Origin: Candidatus Binatota bacterium
Lineage (GTDB): Bacteria > Desulfobacterota > Binatia > UBA1149
Length of the DNA: 64,000 nucleotides
Reading direction: 5' to 3'
Assembly (NCBI GenBank): GCA_012960245.1
Contig: DUBO01000012.1
Coordinates: 79,307 to 143,306, forward strand
The notes beneath the pieces are model-generated. The model worked only from the letters and a program-made list of their open reading frames with translations, did not search any database and was not told where the DNA came from. Position 1 is the first letter of the stretch. Each line of letters starts with the position of its first letter. Of the stretch, positions 36,159 through 44,802 are shown piece after piece. The position numbers were made by a program, and so were the translations under genes.

Positions 36159-37256
36159 ATGGTGGGGAGCAGCTTTAACTTGGCCAGGCAATCAAAACTG
36201 GATGGTCTCAGACAGAAAATCGGCGATGTCGACCTGCGCATCGTTGAACTGCTGGCCGAGCGCGCGCGCCTGGCGAGCGACATAGGTAAGGCCAAGGGCG
36301 ACGGTGCCGTCGTACTCGACGCCGCCAGGGAGCAAGCCGTGCTGGCCGCCGCGCGGCAGGCCAACGAGGGGCCCCTGCCCGGTGCCGACGTCGAAAACGT
36401 GTTCCGCGAAATAATATCGGCCTGTCGCAACCTGCAGAAACCTGCCACGGTGGCTTACCTGGGGCCGGAAGGAACTTTCTCGCACGAGGCTGCGCGTCGG
36501 CAGTTCGGCAGCGCGGCCAGTTACGAACCCGTGGTGACTCTTGGCGAGGTCTTCGCGTCGGTCGAGAACGGCCGCGCGGAGTTCGGCGTGGTGCCGGTAG
36601 AAAACACCACCGAGGGGGCAGTGACGCCTACTCTCGATGGCTTGGCAGACTCTCGCCTCAACATCCTGGCCGAACTGGTTCTGCCGGTCGAGCAGTGTCT
36701 GCTCGCGTCCGCGGCGACGGGCAACGACATAAAAAGAATCGTTTCTCACCCGCAAGGACTCGCGCAGTGTCGCCGCTACCTGGCCGAGCATTACCCGGCC
36801 GTGCTCCGCGAACCGGTGGCCAGCACGGCTGCGGCCGCGCGCCTGGCCGCCGACGAAGAAGGCACCGCTGCCATCGCGGGCCGCCTCGCGGCCAACACCT
36901 ACGCGCTCGAAGTGGTGGCAGCATCGGTGCAGGACGATCCCTCGAACGTGACGCGCTTCCTCGTGGTTGGCGATTCGCCGGGGCCCGAGGTCTCGGGAAA
37001 CTGCCGCACCTCGCTGGTGGTACTGGTCAAGGACGAGGTGGGCGTGCTCGAGCGCCTGCTCAAGTCCTTCGCCAGTCACGGCGTAAACCTTTCGATGCTT
37101 GAATCAAGGCCGCTGCCTTCGCGTCCATGGGAGTACAGTTTCTTCATCGATGTGTCGGGCCACGTGGCCGACCAGGCGGTAGCCGCGGCCCTGGCTGAGA
37201 TAGAGGAAATCGCCTTGAGCACGAGACTGCTGGGCTCGTACCCGGTGGCCTCCTGA
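36159..37256 (+). CDS. pheA: Chorismate mutase/prephenate dehydratase (P-protein)
   Basis: Bifunctional enzyme of phenylalanine synthesis. The chorismate mutase domain (about residues 10-95; KLDGLRQKIGDVDLRIVELL) is followed by prephenate dehydratase (about 100-280; VAYLGPEGTFSHEAA, the Thr-Arg-Phe of NVTRFLVVG) and a regulatory ACT domain (about 290-365) with the phenylalanine-binding ESRP. 365 residues. ATG at 36159 lacks a Shine-Dalgarno; TTG at 36180 follows GGGGAG at ten bases and would give a more typical N-terminus. A weak upstream promoter candidate is TTGCAA-17-TTATCT (36101-36129). Confidence 0.93.
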   Translation: MVGSSFNLARQSKLDGLRQKIGDVDLRIVELLAERARLASDIGKAKGDGAVVLDAAREQAVLAAARQANEGPLPGADVENVFREIISACRNLQKPATVAYLGPEGTFSHEAARRQFGSAASYEPVVTLGEVFASVENGRAEFGVVPVENTTEGAVTPTLDGLADSRLNILAELVLPVEQCLLASAATGNDIKRIVSHPQGLAQCRRYLAEHYPAVLREPVASTAAAARLAADEEGTAAIAGRLAANTYALEVVAASVQDDPSNVTRFLVVGDSPGPEVSGNCRTSLVVLVKDEVGVLERLLKSFASHGVNLSMLESRPLPSRPWEYSFFIDVSGHVADQAVAAALAEIEEIALSTRLLGSYPVAS

Positions 37257-37275
37257 GAAGCCCCGGGCCGGTGTA

Positions 37276-38379
37276 GTGAAGCCCCCCATACCTGAAAGAA
37301 TAGCCACGCTGAGTCCTTACCAGCCCGGCCGCCCGATTGAAGAAGTGGAGCGCGAGATGGGGCTGAGCGGCACGATCAAGCTTGCGTCCAACGAAAACGC
37401 GCTGGGCGCGTCGCCGGCTGCGCTCAAGGCGGCCGCCGCGGCGCTCGAACGGGTGCACCGGTATCCGGAGGGTGGGGCTGTGTTGTTGCGGCGAGCGCTG
37501 GCCGAGCGCCTGGGCGTGTCTGAAGACCAGCTCGTGTTCGGCAACGGTTCTAACGAGATCATCGAGCTCGCTGTACGCGTGTTCGCCGACGGTGGTCGCG
37601 AGGTCGTGTTCAGCGAAAACGCCTTCATGATCTACGAGCTTGTGGCCCGCGCGGAGGGCGCCCGACCGGTGGCCGTGCCGTCGCGTAACTTCGAGCACGA
37701 TCTGGAGGCCCTGGCCGCTGCCGTGGGTCCATCTACGGGAGTGGTTTTTCTTGCCAACCCCAACAACCCCACTGGGACTGTTTTCGGGCGTGACGCCTGG
37801 GATAAGTTCCTGGCCGCCATACCAGGCAATGTCGTCATAGCCGTGGACGAGGCTTACCGCGAGTTCGTGGACCTGCCCGATTTCCCCGACGCGGTCGCGG
37901 ACCTGGGCCGGCATCCAGGCTTGCTGGCACTGCGCACTTTTTCCAAGGCTTACGGGCTCGCCGGTTTCAGGATTGGTTACGGAGTGGGCGAGGCCTCGCT
38001 GGTCGATGCCATGGAGCGTTTGCGGCAGCCCTTCAACGTAAACCTGCCTGCCCAGGAAGCGGCTCTGGCGGCGCTGGACGACGACGAGCACCTTCGCCGC
38101 TCGCGCGAACTGGTCGATGAGGGTCGCGCCTTTTACTCCGCCTTGTTCGACAGGCTGGGGCTGTCCTTCGTGCCGAGCCACGCCAACTTCGTATTGGTAG
38201 CGGTGGGTGACGGCGACGCCGTTACCGACGCCCTGCTCAAGGGCGGGGTGATCGTGCGTCCCATGGGAGGCTATGGTTACCCGCACATGATAAGAGTCAC
38301 GGTGGGCACCGACGCTGAGAACGCGCGTTTCGCAGAAGTTCTCGAGGACCTGCTCGGCGGCCAGGAAGCAGAAGGGTGA
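37276..38379 (+). CDS. hisC: Histidinol-phosphate/aromatic aminotransferase, HisC family
   Basis: PLP-dependent class I/II aminotransferase with the PLP lysine K224 in TFSKAYGLAGFRIGYG and ASNENALGASP, LANPNNPTGT and VDEAYREF motifs. 367 residues. Sequence family is HisC, but its position between pheA and tyrA, not in a his operon, suggests that it mainly transaminates aromatic keto acids (phenylpyruvate or hydroxyphenylpyruvate), possibly besides histidinol phosphate. GTG start; stop overlaps tyrA as GTGA. Confidence 0.9.
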   Translation: MKPPIPERIATLSPYQPGRPIEEVEREMGLSGTIKLASNENALGASPAALKAAAAALERVHRYPEGGAVLLRRALAERLGVSEDQLVFGNGSNEIIELAVRVFADGGREVVFSENAFMIYELVARAEGARPVAVPSRNFEHDLEALAAAVGPSTGVVFLANPNNPTGTVFGRDAWDKFLAAIPGNVVIAVDEAYREFVDLPDFPDAVADLGRHPGLLALRTFSKAYGLAGFRIGYGVGEASLVDAMERLRQPFNVNLPAQEAALAALDDDEHLRRSRELVDEGRAFYSALFDRLGLSFVPSHANFVLVAVGDGDAVTDALLKGGVIVRPMGGYGYPHMIRVTVGTDAENARFAEVLEDLLGGQEAEG

Positions 38380-39239
38380 AGACAATAGCAAAACGCTGTG
38401 TCGTAGTAGGCACGGGGCTGGTCGGCGGATCGCTGGCCGGTGCCCTGAAGCGCTCTGGAGTAGTAGGGCGGGTCTGCGGAGTAGGTCGCAGTCGAGACAA
38501 CCTGTCGCGTGCGCTCGACAAGCAACTCGTGGACGAGGTTTCTACCGATCTCGAGGCGGCGCTTGTCGGAGCAGACCTGGTCGTTCTCGCTGCTCCGGTG
38601 GATACGGTGCTGCGCTTGATGGACGACGTGGCCGCGGCCATGCCCGCCGGTTGTGTCGTGACCGATGTCAGTAGCGTGAAGGTGCCGGTAGTGGAGAGGG
38701 CCAACAGTAGCGAGCTGGCAACCCTGTTCGTGGGCGGTCACCCGATGGCGGGAAGCGAAAAGACGGGCGCAGCGTTTGCCGACTGTGATCTCTTCAGGGA
38801 AAAGACCGTGGTGCTGACGCCCACCGCTTCGACCACGCCGGAAACACTGGGCCTGGTCCGCTCGATGTGGGAGGCCACGGGGGCGAGGGTCGTGGAGATG
38901 GATTCGGTGCTGCACGACCGCCTGGTGGCTTCGTCGAGTCACCTGCCGCAACTCGTTGCCTGGGCCCTGGCCGCGGGTGTCAGTGGAATCGAACCGCGGA
39001 CGCTTTTCTTGAAGGTGGTGGGCAACGGTTTTGCCGACACCACCCGGCTTGCCGACAGCGATCCATCGGTGTGGCAGGGCATCCTCGATTTCAACAGGGA
39101 GTCCGTACTCGACGCGATGGACGGGTTTTCTGCCTCGTGGGCTGAGCTGCGCTCGGCGATCGAAAAAAGCGACGGCGGAGGGATCGAGGCCGTGGCCGCC
39201 CGCGCCCGGTCGGTGCGCCGGAATATAGGAGAGAGCTGA
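38376..39239 (+). CDS. tyrA: Prephenate dehydrogenase
   Basis: Oxidises prephenate to hydroxyphenylpyruvate for tyrosine synthesis. Rossmann motif VVGTGLVGGSLAGALKRSG near the N-terminus, the conserved VTDVSSVK, GGHPMAGSEKTG and SSSHLPQLVAWAL, where the His is catalytic. 287 residues, the short form without mutase or ACT domain. GTG start coupled to hisC; ends one base before aroA. Confidence 0.92.
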   Translation: MKTIAKRCVVVGTGLVGGSLAGALKRSGVVGRVCGVGRSRDNLSRALDKQLVDEVSTDLEAALVGADLVVLAAPVDTVLRLMDDVAAAMPAGCVVTDVSSVKVPVVERANSSELATLFVGGHPMAGSEKTGAAFADCDLFREKTVVLTPTASTTPETLGLVRSMWEATGARVVEMDSVLHDRLVASSSHLPQLVAWALAAGVSGIEPRTLFLKVVGNGFADTTRLADSDPSVWQGILDFNRESVLDAMDGFSASWAELRSAIEKSDGGGIEAVAARARSVRRNIGES

Positions 39240-39240
39240 A

Positions 39241-40590
39241 GTGTCGGCCGGGCTCGTCGTGCGCCCCGCCGCCGGCCCGCTCGCCGGGACGGTAATTCCT
39301 CCCGGCGATAAGTCTATCGCCCACCGCGCCATACTTTTCAACGCTGCGGCCGAGGGCGAATCGCGGGTCGAGGGTATTCCCGGTTCCGAGGACCTCGCCT
39401 CGACACTGCGAGCCGTGAGCGCCTTCGGCGTGGAGGTCAAGCGTGAAGGGGACGGCATTGCCAGGCTGCGTGGAAGAGCCATGGCCTTCAGCGAAGCCCC
39501 TGGACCGATCGACTGTGGCAACTCCGGTACCACCAGCCGCTTGCTGGCCGGACTGCTGGCGGGGCAGGACTTCGAGACCGTACTCACGGGCGACGCTTCG
39601 CTGAGCCGACGCCCCATGCGACGGGTCGTAGACCCACTCGCCGGGTTTGGTGCGTCGTTAACGGCTGCAGACGGTTGCCTGCCGTTGGTCATACGCGGTA
39701 CGCAGCTGGTGCCGGCCACGTGCCGACTTCCGGTGGCCAGCGCACAGGTCAAGACGGCGGTACTGCTTGCGGCGATGCAGGCCACCGGCGAGAGCACCGT
39801 AACCGAGCCCTCGCTTTCACGCGACCACAGCGAGATCATGCTCGCTGCGATGGGGGTCGACCTCGGGCGGGATTTTGGCGGCTCGGGTGGTCAGGGGCTG
39901 GTCGCCGATCCTTTCGTTGTTCCTCCAGGCGGTGAGCACGCTGTCTCGCTCAGTGGTCCTCGAGTGCCGACTTCCCTCGACCTGCGGGTGTGCGGGGATA
40001 TATCTTCGGCTGCCTTTTTTGTAGTGGCGGCTGTTCTCGTGCCGGGCTCCGTGCTGCGTTTGCAGGGGGTCTGCCTGAACCCTACGCGCACAGGTTTTCT
40101 TCGCGTACTGCGGAGCATGGGCGCTGACATCGAAGCGGTGGTGGAGGGGGAATCCGCGGGCGAGTGCTACGGGACGTTGACGGTGCGTTCTTCAGGCCTC
40201 GTGGGCGTAGACCTGGCCGAAGAAGAAGTGCCGTTCACGATAGACGAGCTACCCGTGTTGGCGGTGGCTGCTGCCCACGCCGACGGTGTGACCCGCATAA
40301 GGGGTGCCGCCGAACTCAGGATCAAGGAAGGTGATCGCGTGCGCGCGGTATGTGTAATGTTGTCGGCCCTGGGCATCAAGGTAGCCGAGCACGATGACGG
40401 AATGGATATCTACGGCGGCACTATACGCGGTGGCGTGGAAGTCGATCCAGCCGGTGACCACAGGATCGCGATGTCGGCGGCGGTGGCGGCACTGGCTGCC
40501 GAGCAGGCCGTCACGGTACTCGATCCACGGGTGGCGGACGTATCTTTTCCCGGGTTTTTCAAAGAGCTCGAAAGGGTCTCGTCGTCATGA
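39241..40590 (+). CDS. aroA: 3-phosphoshikimate 1-carboxyvinyltransferase (EPSP synthase)
   Basis: Sixth step of the shikimate pathway. Characteristic elements are PPGDKSIAHRAILF, DCGNSGTTSRLLAGLLAG, DASLSRRPMRRVVDPL, VKTAVLLAAM and ELRIKEGDRV, including the substrate-binding Lys and Arg residues. 449 residues, complete. The usual Gly-Asn-x-Gly-Thr sequence reads GNSGTT, the ordinary class I pattern. GTG start one base after tyrA; stop overlaps the cmk ATG. Confidence 0.94.
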   Translation: MSAGLVVRPAAGPLAGTVIPPGDKSIAHRAILFNAAAEGESRVEGIPGSEDLASTLRAVSAFGVEVKREGDGIARLRGRAMAFSEAPGPIDCGNSGTTSRLLAGLLAGQDFETVLTGDASLSRRPMRRVVDPLAGFGASLTAADGCLPLVIRGTQLVPATCRLPVASAQVKTAVLLAAMQATGESTVTEPSLSRDHSEIMLAAMGVDLGRDFGGSGGQGLVADPFVVPPGGEHAVSLSGPRVPTSLDLRVCGDISSAAFFVVAAVLVPGSVLRLQGVCLNPTRTGFLRVLRSMGADIEAVVEGESAGECYGTLTVRSSGLVGVDLAEEEVPFTIDELPVLAVAAAHADGVTRIRGAAELRIKEGDRVRAVCVMLSALGIKVAEHDDGMDIYGGTIRGGVEVDPAGDHRIAMSAAVAALAAEQAVTVLDPRVADVSFPGFFKELERVSSS

Positions 40591-41261
40591 GCGATTGTTT
40601 CGTGGTGGCCATTGATGGTCCGGCCGGGGCTGGCAAGTCGACAACGGCCAAGGCTGTGGCCGAAAAACTGGGGTTTGCCTGTCTGGATTCGGGCGCGCTC
40701 TACAGGGCGGTGGCTCTCCTGCTCGTGGAGGCCGGCGCCGACCCCTCAGACGAACGGGCGGTTGAGCCGCTGTTGGCAGGTGCCAGGATTTCACAATCCG
40801 CCGATGGCGAGCAGACATTTCTCAACGATCGGAATGTTACTTCGTTGCTGCGCAGCGCGCGGGTGAGTGACGCGGCTTCGCGTTCCTCGGCATTGCCCGC
40901 CGTGAGATCGGCGCTTATCGAGCTACAGCGGGCCGCGGCAACGGGCGAGGGCCTGGTGGTAGAAGGACGGGACATGGGCACCGTGGTTTTTCCGAGGGCA
41001 GCCCTGAAGGTGTTCCTGGACGCCGACGAGGATGAACGGGCCCGCAGGCGTGGGCTGGAGCTTGGCCTCAGCGGCGCGGCAAAACTGGAAAAGCTGGGCG
41101 CTGAAATGGCCGAAAGGGACCATCGCGATCGTAGTCGAAAGGTCGCTCCGCTGCGGCCTGCCGAGGATTCTATGGTGCTTGATACGACCAGTTTATCCTT
41201 GCAGGAAGTCATCGATGCAGTGGTCATCGAGGTCCTTTCTCGAAAAAAATACGCCAAGTAG
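40587..41261 (+). CDS. cmk: Cytidylate kinase
   Basis: Phosphorylates CMP and dCMP. P-loop IDGPAGAGKSTTAKAVAE near residue 8, LDSGALYRA, VVEGRDMGTVVFP and RDHRDRSRKVAPLRPAEDS are typical. 224 residues. ATG start coupled to aroA (ATGA). cmk-rpsA order is conserved across proteobacteria. The 105 bases after it contain the rpsA promoter. Confidence 0.94.
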   Translation: MSDCFVVAIDGPAGAGKSTTAKAVAEKLGFACLDSGALYRAVALLLVEAGADPSDERAVEPLLAGARISQSADGEQTFLNDRNVTSLLRSARVSDAASRSSALPAVRSALIELQRAAATGEGLVVEGRDMGTVVFPRAALKVFLDADEDERARRRGLELGLSGAAKLEKLGAEMAERDHRDRSRKVAPLRPAEDSMVLDTTSLSLQEVIDAVVIEVLSRKKYAK

Positions 41262-41283
41262 TTCCACAGCAAGGTCTTTTGCC

Positions 41284-41312
41284 TTGATACTGTTGCCCAA
41301 GGGCGCTATGAA
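41284..41312 (+). promoter_or_regulatory. Putative sigma-70 promoter of rpsA
   Basis: TTGATA (41284-41289; 5/6), 17-bp spacer, TATGAA (41307-41312; 4/6). Transcription would start near 41319, leaving a leader of about 48 bases with GGGAGG before the ATG at 41367. A CAAGG/CCTTG dyad at 41272-41286 overlaps the -35. Confidence 0.6.
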
Positions 41313-41366
41313 CTTGGTTGTTTCGGTGTGACCCGTTCGGGTGCGCCATGGGAGGTTCGTCGTTTA

Positions 41367-43412
41367 ATGCTTGAGGAGAAGGCCGGAGACCACAACGGTA
41401 AACAGGAGGGAATGGAGAGCTTCAGCGACCTGTTCGAAGCTTCAGTAGGTGCGGTTGGTATCGAAACTGGCGAGATCGTCAGCGGAACCGTAGTTTCAGT
41501 CGATACCGCGACGGTGACTGTAGATGTTGGCTACAAGTCCGAAGGTATGATTCCGGTCGGCGAGTTCAGATCGCCGCAGGGGGAAACCAGCGTGGCAGAG
41601 GGCGACAGCATAGAAGTGCTGGTGGTCTCAACGGGCAGCGCCGGGGGCGGGTTGGTCCTTTCGTTCCGACGCGCAAAAGAAGCCATCATCTGGAAGAACA
41701 TCGAGGAAGCCTTCAACAGCGAGACCCCGATCGAGGGTACCGTGATCGGCAAGGTTAAGGGTGGCCTGTCGGTAGACCTGGGCGTTACCGCTTTTCTTCC
41801 TGGCTCGCATATAGAGATTCGACCGCCTCGTGGCTTGGACCGTTACGTCGGCGAAACCCAGGAATACGCCATACTCAAGTTCAATCGCGCGCGTGGCAAC
41901 GTGGTCGTTTCGCGCAAGGTGCTTCTCGAGAAAGAACGGAACGTCCAGATGGACAAGACTCTTGCCGTTCTCGACGAGGGAGTCGTGCTCGAGGGTGTCG
42001 TAAAGAACGTGACCGACTACGGCGCGTTTGTTGACGTTGGTGGCCTCGACGGCCTGCTCCACGTCACCGACATGTCTTACGGCCGTATAACTTCGCCTTC
42101 AGAGCGGGTAAAGCCGGGCGACGTCATAAAGGTTGTCGTTCTCAAGTTTGACGCCGAGGCGCGTCGAGTTTCACTCGGCATGAAGCAGTTGCAGGAAGAC
42201 CCCTGGGACACGATCACCGATCGCTTATTTCCCGGCAGCCGGCTGCGAGGCAAGGTTGTGAGTATTGTCGACTACGGTGCCTTCGTGGAAGTCGAAGAAG
42301 GCATCGAGGGCCTGGTTCACGTTTCCGAAATGTCGTGGACCACGAGGGTGACGCATCCGTCGAAGGTGGTGTCGGTCAGCGATGAAGTTGAAGTCGTAGT
42401 TCTCGGTATCGACCAATCCAACCGCAGGGTGTCGCTGGGTATGAAGCAGGCTACGTCCAACCCCTGGGAACAATTGCCGATCGATTACCCGGTGGGGACC
42501 CAGTTGTCGGGTACTGTTACCAGCGTGACCGACTTTGGTTTCTTTGTGAACGTCGCCGACGGTATCGACGGGCTGGTGCACGTTTCCGATATGCACTGGA
42601 CCAAGCGGGTCAGTCATCCATCGGAGGTAGTGGACAAGGGATCATCGGTGGAGGTCATGGTGCTGTCGATCGATGTGCCCAACGAACGTTTGTCCCTCGG
42701 CCTGAAGCAGGTGTCCGAAGATCCGTGGAACAACATGGATCACCGCTACCCGGTGGGTTGTACGGTGCAGGGTAAGGTGACCAACGTCACCGACTTTGGT
42801 GCCTTCGTCGAGATAGAGGAAGGCGTGGAAGGAATGGTGCACGTGTCCGAGCTCTCGACCGAACGGGTCGAAGACCCGAGAGAGTTCATCAAGGTGGGCG
42901 AGGTTGTTTCTGCCCAGGTGCTTGGTCTCGATCGCAAGGAAAAGAAAATTTCGCTGAGCCTGAAATCGGCCGTACAGGAAGGTGCCGGGCAGAAGCAGGA
43001 GGCTGCGTCGGGCGTGGACATGGGGTCTACCGGGTCGGCTTTCAACCTCGGCGCGATGCTGAGCGAGCAGCTCCAACGTGACGAGCCGGCAGACGAAGCC
43101 AGTGCTGAGCCTGGTGAAAAGGAAGCGGCGGTCGAAGAAGTGACAGCGGAAGCGGCGGCGGTCGAAGAAGTTGCCGAAGAAGTGACAGCGGAAGCGGCAG
43201 CGGTCGAAGAAGTTGCTGAAGAAGTGACAGCGGAAGCGGCAGCAGTCGAAGAAGTCGCCGAAGAAGTGACAGCGGAAGCGGCAGCGGTCGAGGAAGTCGA
43301 CATTGCGTCGGAAAGCTCCGAAGAAAAACTTATCGATAGCGCTGGTGACCGCAGTGGCGAGGAGCTACAAACTACTACGGAAGAAAATGACGCGGGTGAT
43401 GAGGAAAATTGA
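41367..43412 (+). CDS. rpsA: 30S ribosomal protein S1 with acidic repeat tail
   Basis: RNA-binding ribosomal protein that helps mRNA onto the 30S subunit. Six S1 domains lie at roughly residues 35-105, 120-190, 204-275, 289-362, 376-449 and 463-536. The last four are clear (for example VKNVTDYGAFVDVGGLDGLL and LVHVSEMSW). From about residue 545 the protein is a disordered acidic tail, rich in Glu, Ala and Val, with a 14-residue repeat. Start ATG at 41367 follows GGGAGG; a later ATG at 41412 sits too close behind AGGAGG, and an earlier GTG lies at 41328. 681 residues, longer than the common 560 because of the tail. IhfB follows, as in E. coli. Confidence 0.93.
   Translation: MLEEKAGDHNGKQEGMESFSDLFEASVGAVGIETGEIVSGTVVSVDTATVTVDVGYKSEGMIPVGEFRSPQGETSVAEGDSIEVLVVSTGSAGGGLVLSFRRAKEAIIWKNIEEAFNSETPIEGTVIGKVKGGLSVDLGVTAFLPGSHIEIRPPRGLDRYVGETQEYAILKFNRARGNVVVSRKVLLEKERNVQMDKTLAVLDEGVVLEGVVKNVTDYGAFVDVGGLDGLLHVTDMSYGRITSPSERVKPGDVIKVVVLKFDAEARRVSLGMKQLQEDPWDTITDRLFPGSRLRGKVVSIVDYGAFVEVEEGIEGLVHVSEMSWTTRVTHPSKVVSVSDEVEVVVLGIDQSNRRVSLGMKQATSNPWEQLPIDYPVGTQLSGTVTSVTDFGFFVNVADGIDGLVHVSDMHWTKRVSHPSEVVDKGSSVEVMVLSIDVPNERLSLGLKQVSEDPWNNMDHRYPVGCTVQGKVTNVTDFGAFVEIEEGVEGMVHVSELSTERVEDPREFIKVGEVVSAQVLGLDRKEKKISLSLKSAVQEGAGQKQEAASGVDMGSTGSAFNLGAMLSEQLQRDEPADEASAEPGEKEAAVEEVTAEAAAVEEVAEEVTAEAAAVEEVAEEVTAEAAAVEEVAEEVTAEAAAVEEVDIASESSEEKLIDSAGDRSGEELQTTTEENDAGDEEN
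43131..43301 (+). repeat. 42-bp tandem repeat in the rpsA tail
   Basis: Three full 42-bp units (43161-43202, 43203-43244, 43245-43286) code for the 14-residue unit VEEVAEEVTAEAAA. They are flanked by a 30-bp partial unit (43131-43160, missing the 12 bases for VAEE) and a 15-bp start of another. Units differ at only a few third positions, so the array is recent and in frame. Confidence 0.9.
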
Positions 43413-43440
43413 AACTGGATCGTTGGTAGGCTGACGAATC

Positions 43441-43446
43441 TATAAT
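43441..43446 (+). promoter_or_regulatory. Consensus -10 element before ihfB
   Basis: A perfect TATAAT 18 bases before the ihfB ATG, in the short gap after rpsA. No good -35 lies at 16-18 bp; TTGGTA is at 12 and TTGAAA at 26. Either an activator-dependent promoter or a chance match. Confidence 0.4.
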
Positions 43447-43463
43447 CCTGGGGTGCACGGTAG

Positions 43464-43832
43464 ATGACTAAACGAGACCTGATCGAAGAGATTGCAAACA
43501 GGTACCCTGCCTATTCCAGGCGGGATGCCGAGATAATCGTAAATACAATTTTTGAGAGCATGACCGAAGCCTTGTGTAATGGAGATCGAATAGAAATCCG
43601 CGGTTTCGGCAGTTTTGTGGTCCGTCACCGCGATGCCCGCGAAGGACGGAACCCCAAGACCGGCGACATCGTCGCGGTGTCGGCCAAGAAAGTGCCGTTT
43701 TTTAAGGTGGGTAAAGAACTTAAGCTGCGCATAGGCTGCGGCTTCGTTGACGGCTCTCTGAGCAGTGAACGGCAGGCGGCTGAGTCGCTGGGCGCCGAAC
43801 TCGACTCCGGGTCCGGCTTTCCCGCCGTCTGA
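43464..43832 (+). CDS. ihfB: Integration host factor subunit beta (HU/IHF family)
   Basis: DNA-bending protein. MTKRDLIEEIANRYPAYSRR at the start, and the DNA-binding arm GFGSFVVRHRDAREGRNPKTGD with the intercalating Pro, define IHF/HU. The position after rpsA indicates the beta subunit. 122 residues, about 25 more than E. coli IhfB; the extra C-terminal segment is polar and Ser/Glu/Gly-rich. ATG start. Confidence 0.9.
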   Translation: MTKRDLIEEIANRYPAYSRRDAEIIVNTIFESMTEALCNGDRIEIRGFGSFVVRHRDAREGRNPKTGDIVAVSAKKVPFFKVGKELKLRIGCGFVDGSLSSERQAAESLGAELDSGSGFPAV

Positions 43833-43842
43833 CCGGGCGCGC

Positions 43843-44340
43843 GTGAGAGTACTCTGGGCTCCTTGGCGCCTGGCGTACGTCGAGAAGGACGAGCGCGGGG
43901 ACGGTTGCATATTCTGTGACAAGCCGCGGCTTGAGGGCGACGGCGAGCGCAGGGAAAGTCTCGTACTGTACAGCGACGAGCACGCGAGCGTCATAATGAA
44001 CCGCTACCCCTACGCGAACGCCCACCTTATGGTGGCGCCGCGCGAGCACACAGCCGACTTCGCGAGACTTCCGGTGGATGCCGCGGCGTCCCTCAGCTCG
44101 GTGTTGCAGAAGGCAGTTGCAGTTCTCGACAAGGCGTACTCTCCCCAGGGCTTCAACGTGGGCCTCAACCTCGGCCGCTCGGCCGGTGCGGGGATAGATG
44201 GCCACATGCACTGGCACGTAGTACCGCGCTGGGAAGGCGACACCAACTTCATGCCCATGCTCGCCGATTGCCGGGTGTTGCCCGAGCATTTAGACGAGGC
44301 CTACGAACGCTTGCTGCCGTTGTTCGCTACCGGTGTTTGA
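43843..44340 (+). CDS. HIT family nucleotide hydrolase/phosphorylase
   Basis: Histidine-triad protein acting on dinucleoside polyphosphates or nucleotide adducts. The triad HMHWHVV is at residues 121-127 (H121, H123, H125). An N-terminal CIFC pair (C22, C25) may bind zinc. LWAPWRLAYV at the start is typical of the Ap4A phosphorylase-like HIT branch of Actinobacteria and deltaproteobacteria. The GTG at 43843, eleven bases after ihfB, was chosen because it begins this conserved block; the frame extends upstream inside ihfB. 165 residues. Confidence 0.9.
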   Translation: MRVLWAPWRLAYVEKDERGDGCIFCDKPRLEGDGERRESLVLYSDEHASVIMNRYPYANAHLMVAPREHTADFARLPVDAAASLSSVLQKAVAVLDKAYSPQGFNVGLNLGRSAGAGIDGHMHWHVVPRWEGDTNFMPMLADCRVLPEHLDEAYERLLPLFATGV

Positions 44341-44358
44341 TTGAAGGAATAAGATCCA

Positions 44359-44712
44359 GTGAAAATACTCAGGACAGTTTTTTACAGCGTGCTTTTCCTC
44401 GCGGCGGTGATGATAGCAACTTCGAACTCCGAGGTGGTACAGGTGGTCTACTTGCCTGCTCTGCCGTTTTTGCCTCGCCCGGATGGGGCTGCGGTGGGCA
44501 TGCCGCTTTTTGCCGTCATCCTGGGTTCGATTCTCATCGGCGTGTTGGTCGGGGGGCTGGGCGCGCTGCTCGAAAACACGCGCGCGCGGGTCAGGGTGCG
44601 TTCGCTTGAGAGGGAGCTGGATCGGGTCTCGTCTCGCACCAATGGCGGCCAGGTTTCCCGTGTTCGTGGCAGCGCTGACCTTGATCCAGACGACGACGAA
44701 GAGGCTTACTGA
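44359..44712 (+). CDS. lapA: LapA family (DUF1049) membrane protein
   Basis: Small inner-membrane protein. Two hydrophobic segments, about residues 5-22 and 47-68 (GMPLFAVILGSILIGVLVGG), are followed by a basic coiled-coil-like region (RVRVRSLERELDRVSS) and an acidic end (DLDPDDDEEAY). In E. coli LapA works with LapB (YciM) to control LpxC degradation and so LPS amount; lapB is not adjacent here. The rpsA-ihfB-lapA neighbourhood is conserved in many Gram-negatives. GTG start after a GAAGGA ribosome-binding site. Confidence 0.85.
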   Translation: MKILRTVFYSVLFLAAVMIATSNSEVVQVVYLPALPFLPRPDGAAVGMPLFAVILGSILIGVLVGGLGALLENTRARVRVRSLERELDRVSSRTNGGQVSRVRGSADLDPDDDEEAY

Positions 44713-44773
44713 CAGCTTCGCTTCTGATTACCGTGGTGCGCGGGATACCCGCCCCTACCGGTCCGCGGCGTCT

Positions 44774-44802
44774 TTGCAGCACCAATGTACAATAAATATA
44801 CT
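44774..44802 (+). promoter_or_regulatory. Candidate promoter for the VWA-like stub gene
   Basis: TTGCAG (44774-44779), 17-bp spacer, TATACT (44797-44802; 5/6). Six bases later is a GTG (44809) in frame with the next gene, so a leaderless message starting at that GTG is possible. The -10 lies inside the longer reading frame that begins at ATG 44785. Confidence 0.45.

Noticed and set aside
38277..39839. Minus-strand open frame of 520 codons opposite tyrA and aroA
   Set aside because: It lies antisense to two clearly conserved genes, shows no domain-like sequence, and is rich in Ser/Arg/Ala as expected for a shadow frame in GC-rich coding DNA.
41272..41301. CAAGG-CCTTG-CAAGG alternating repeats before rpsA as an attenuator
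   Set aside because: They lie upstream of the predicted rpsA transcription start, so they would be in the message only on readthrough from cmk; stems of five base pairs are weak.
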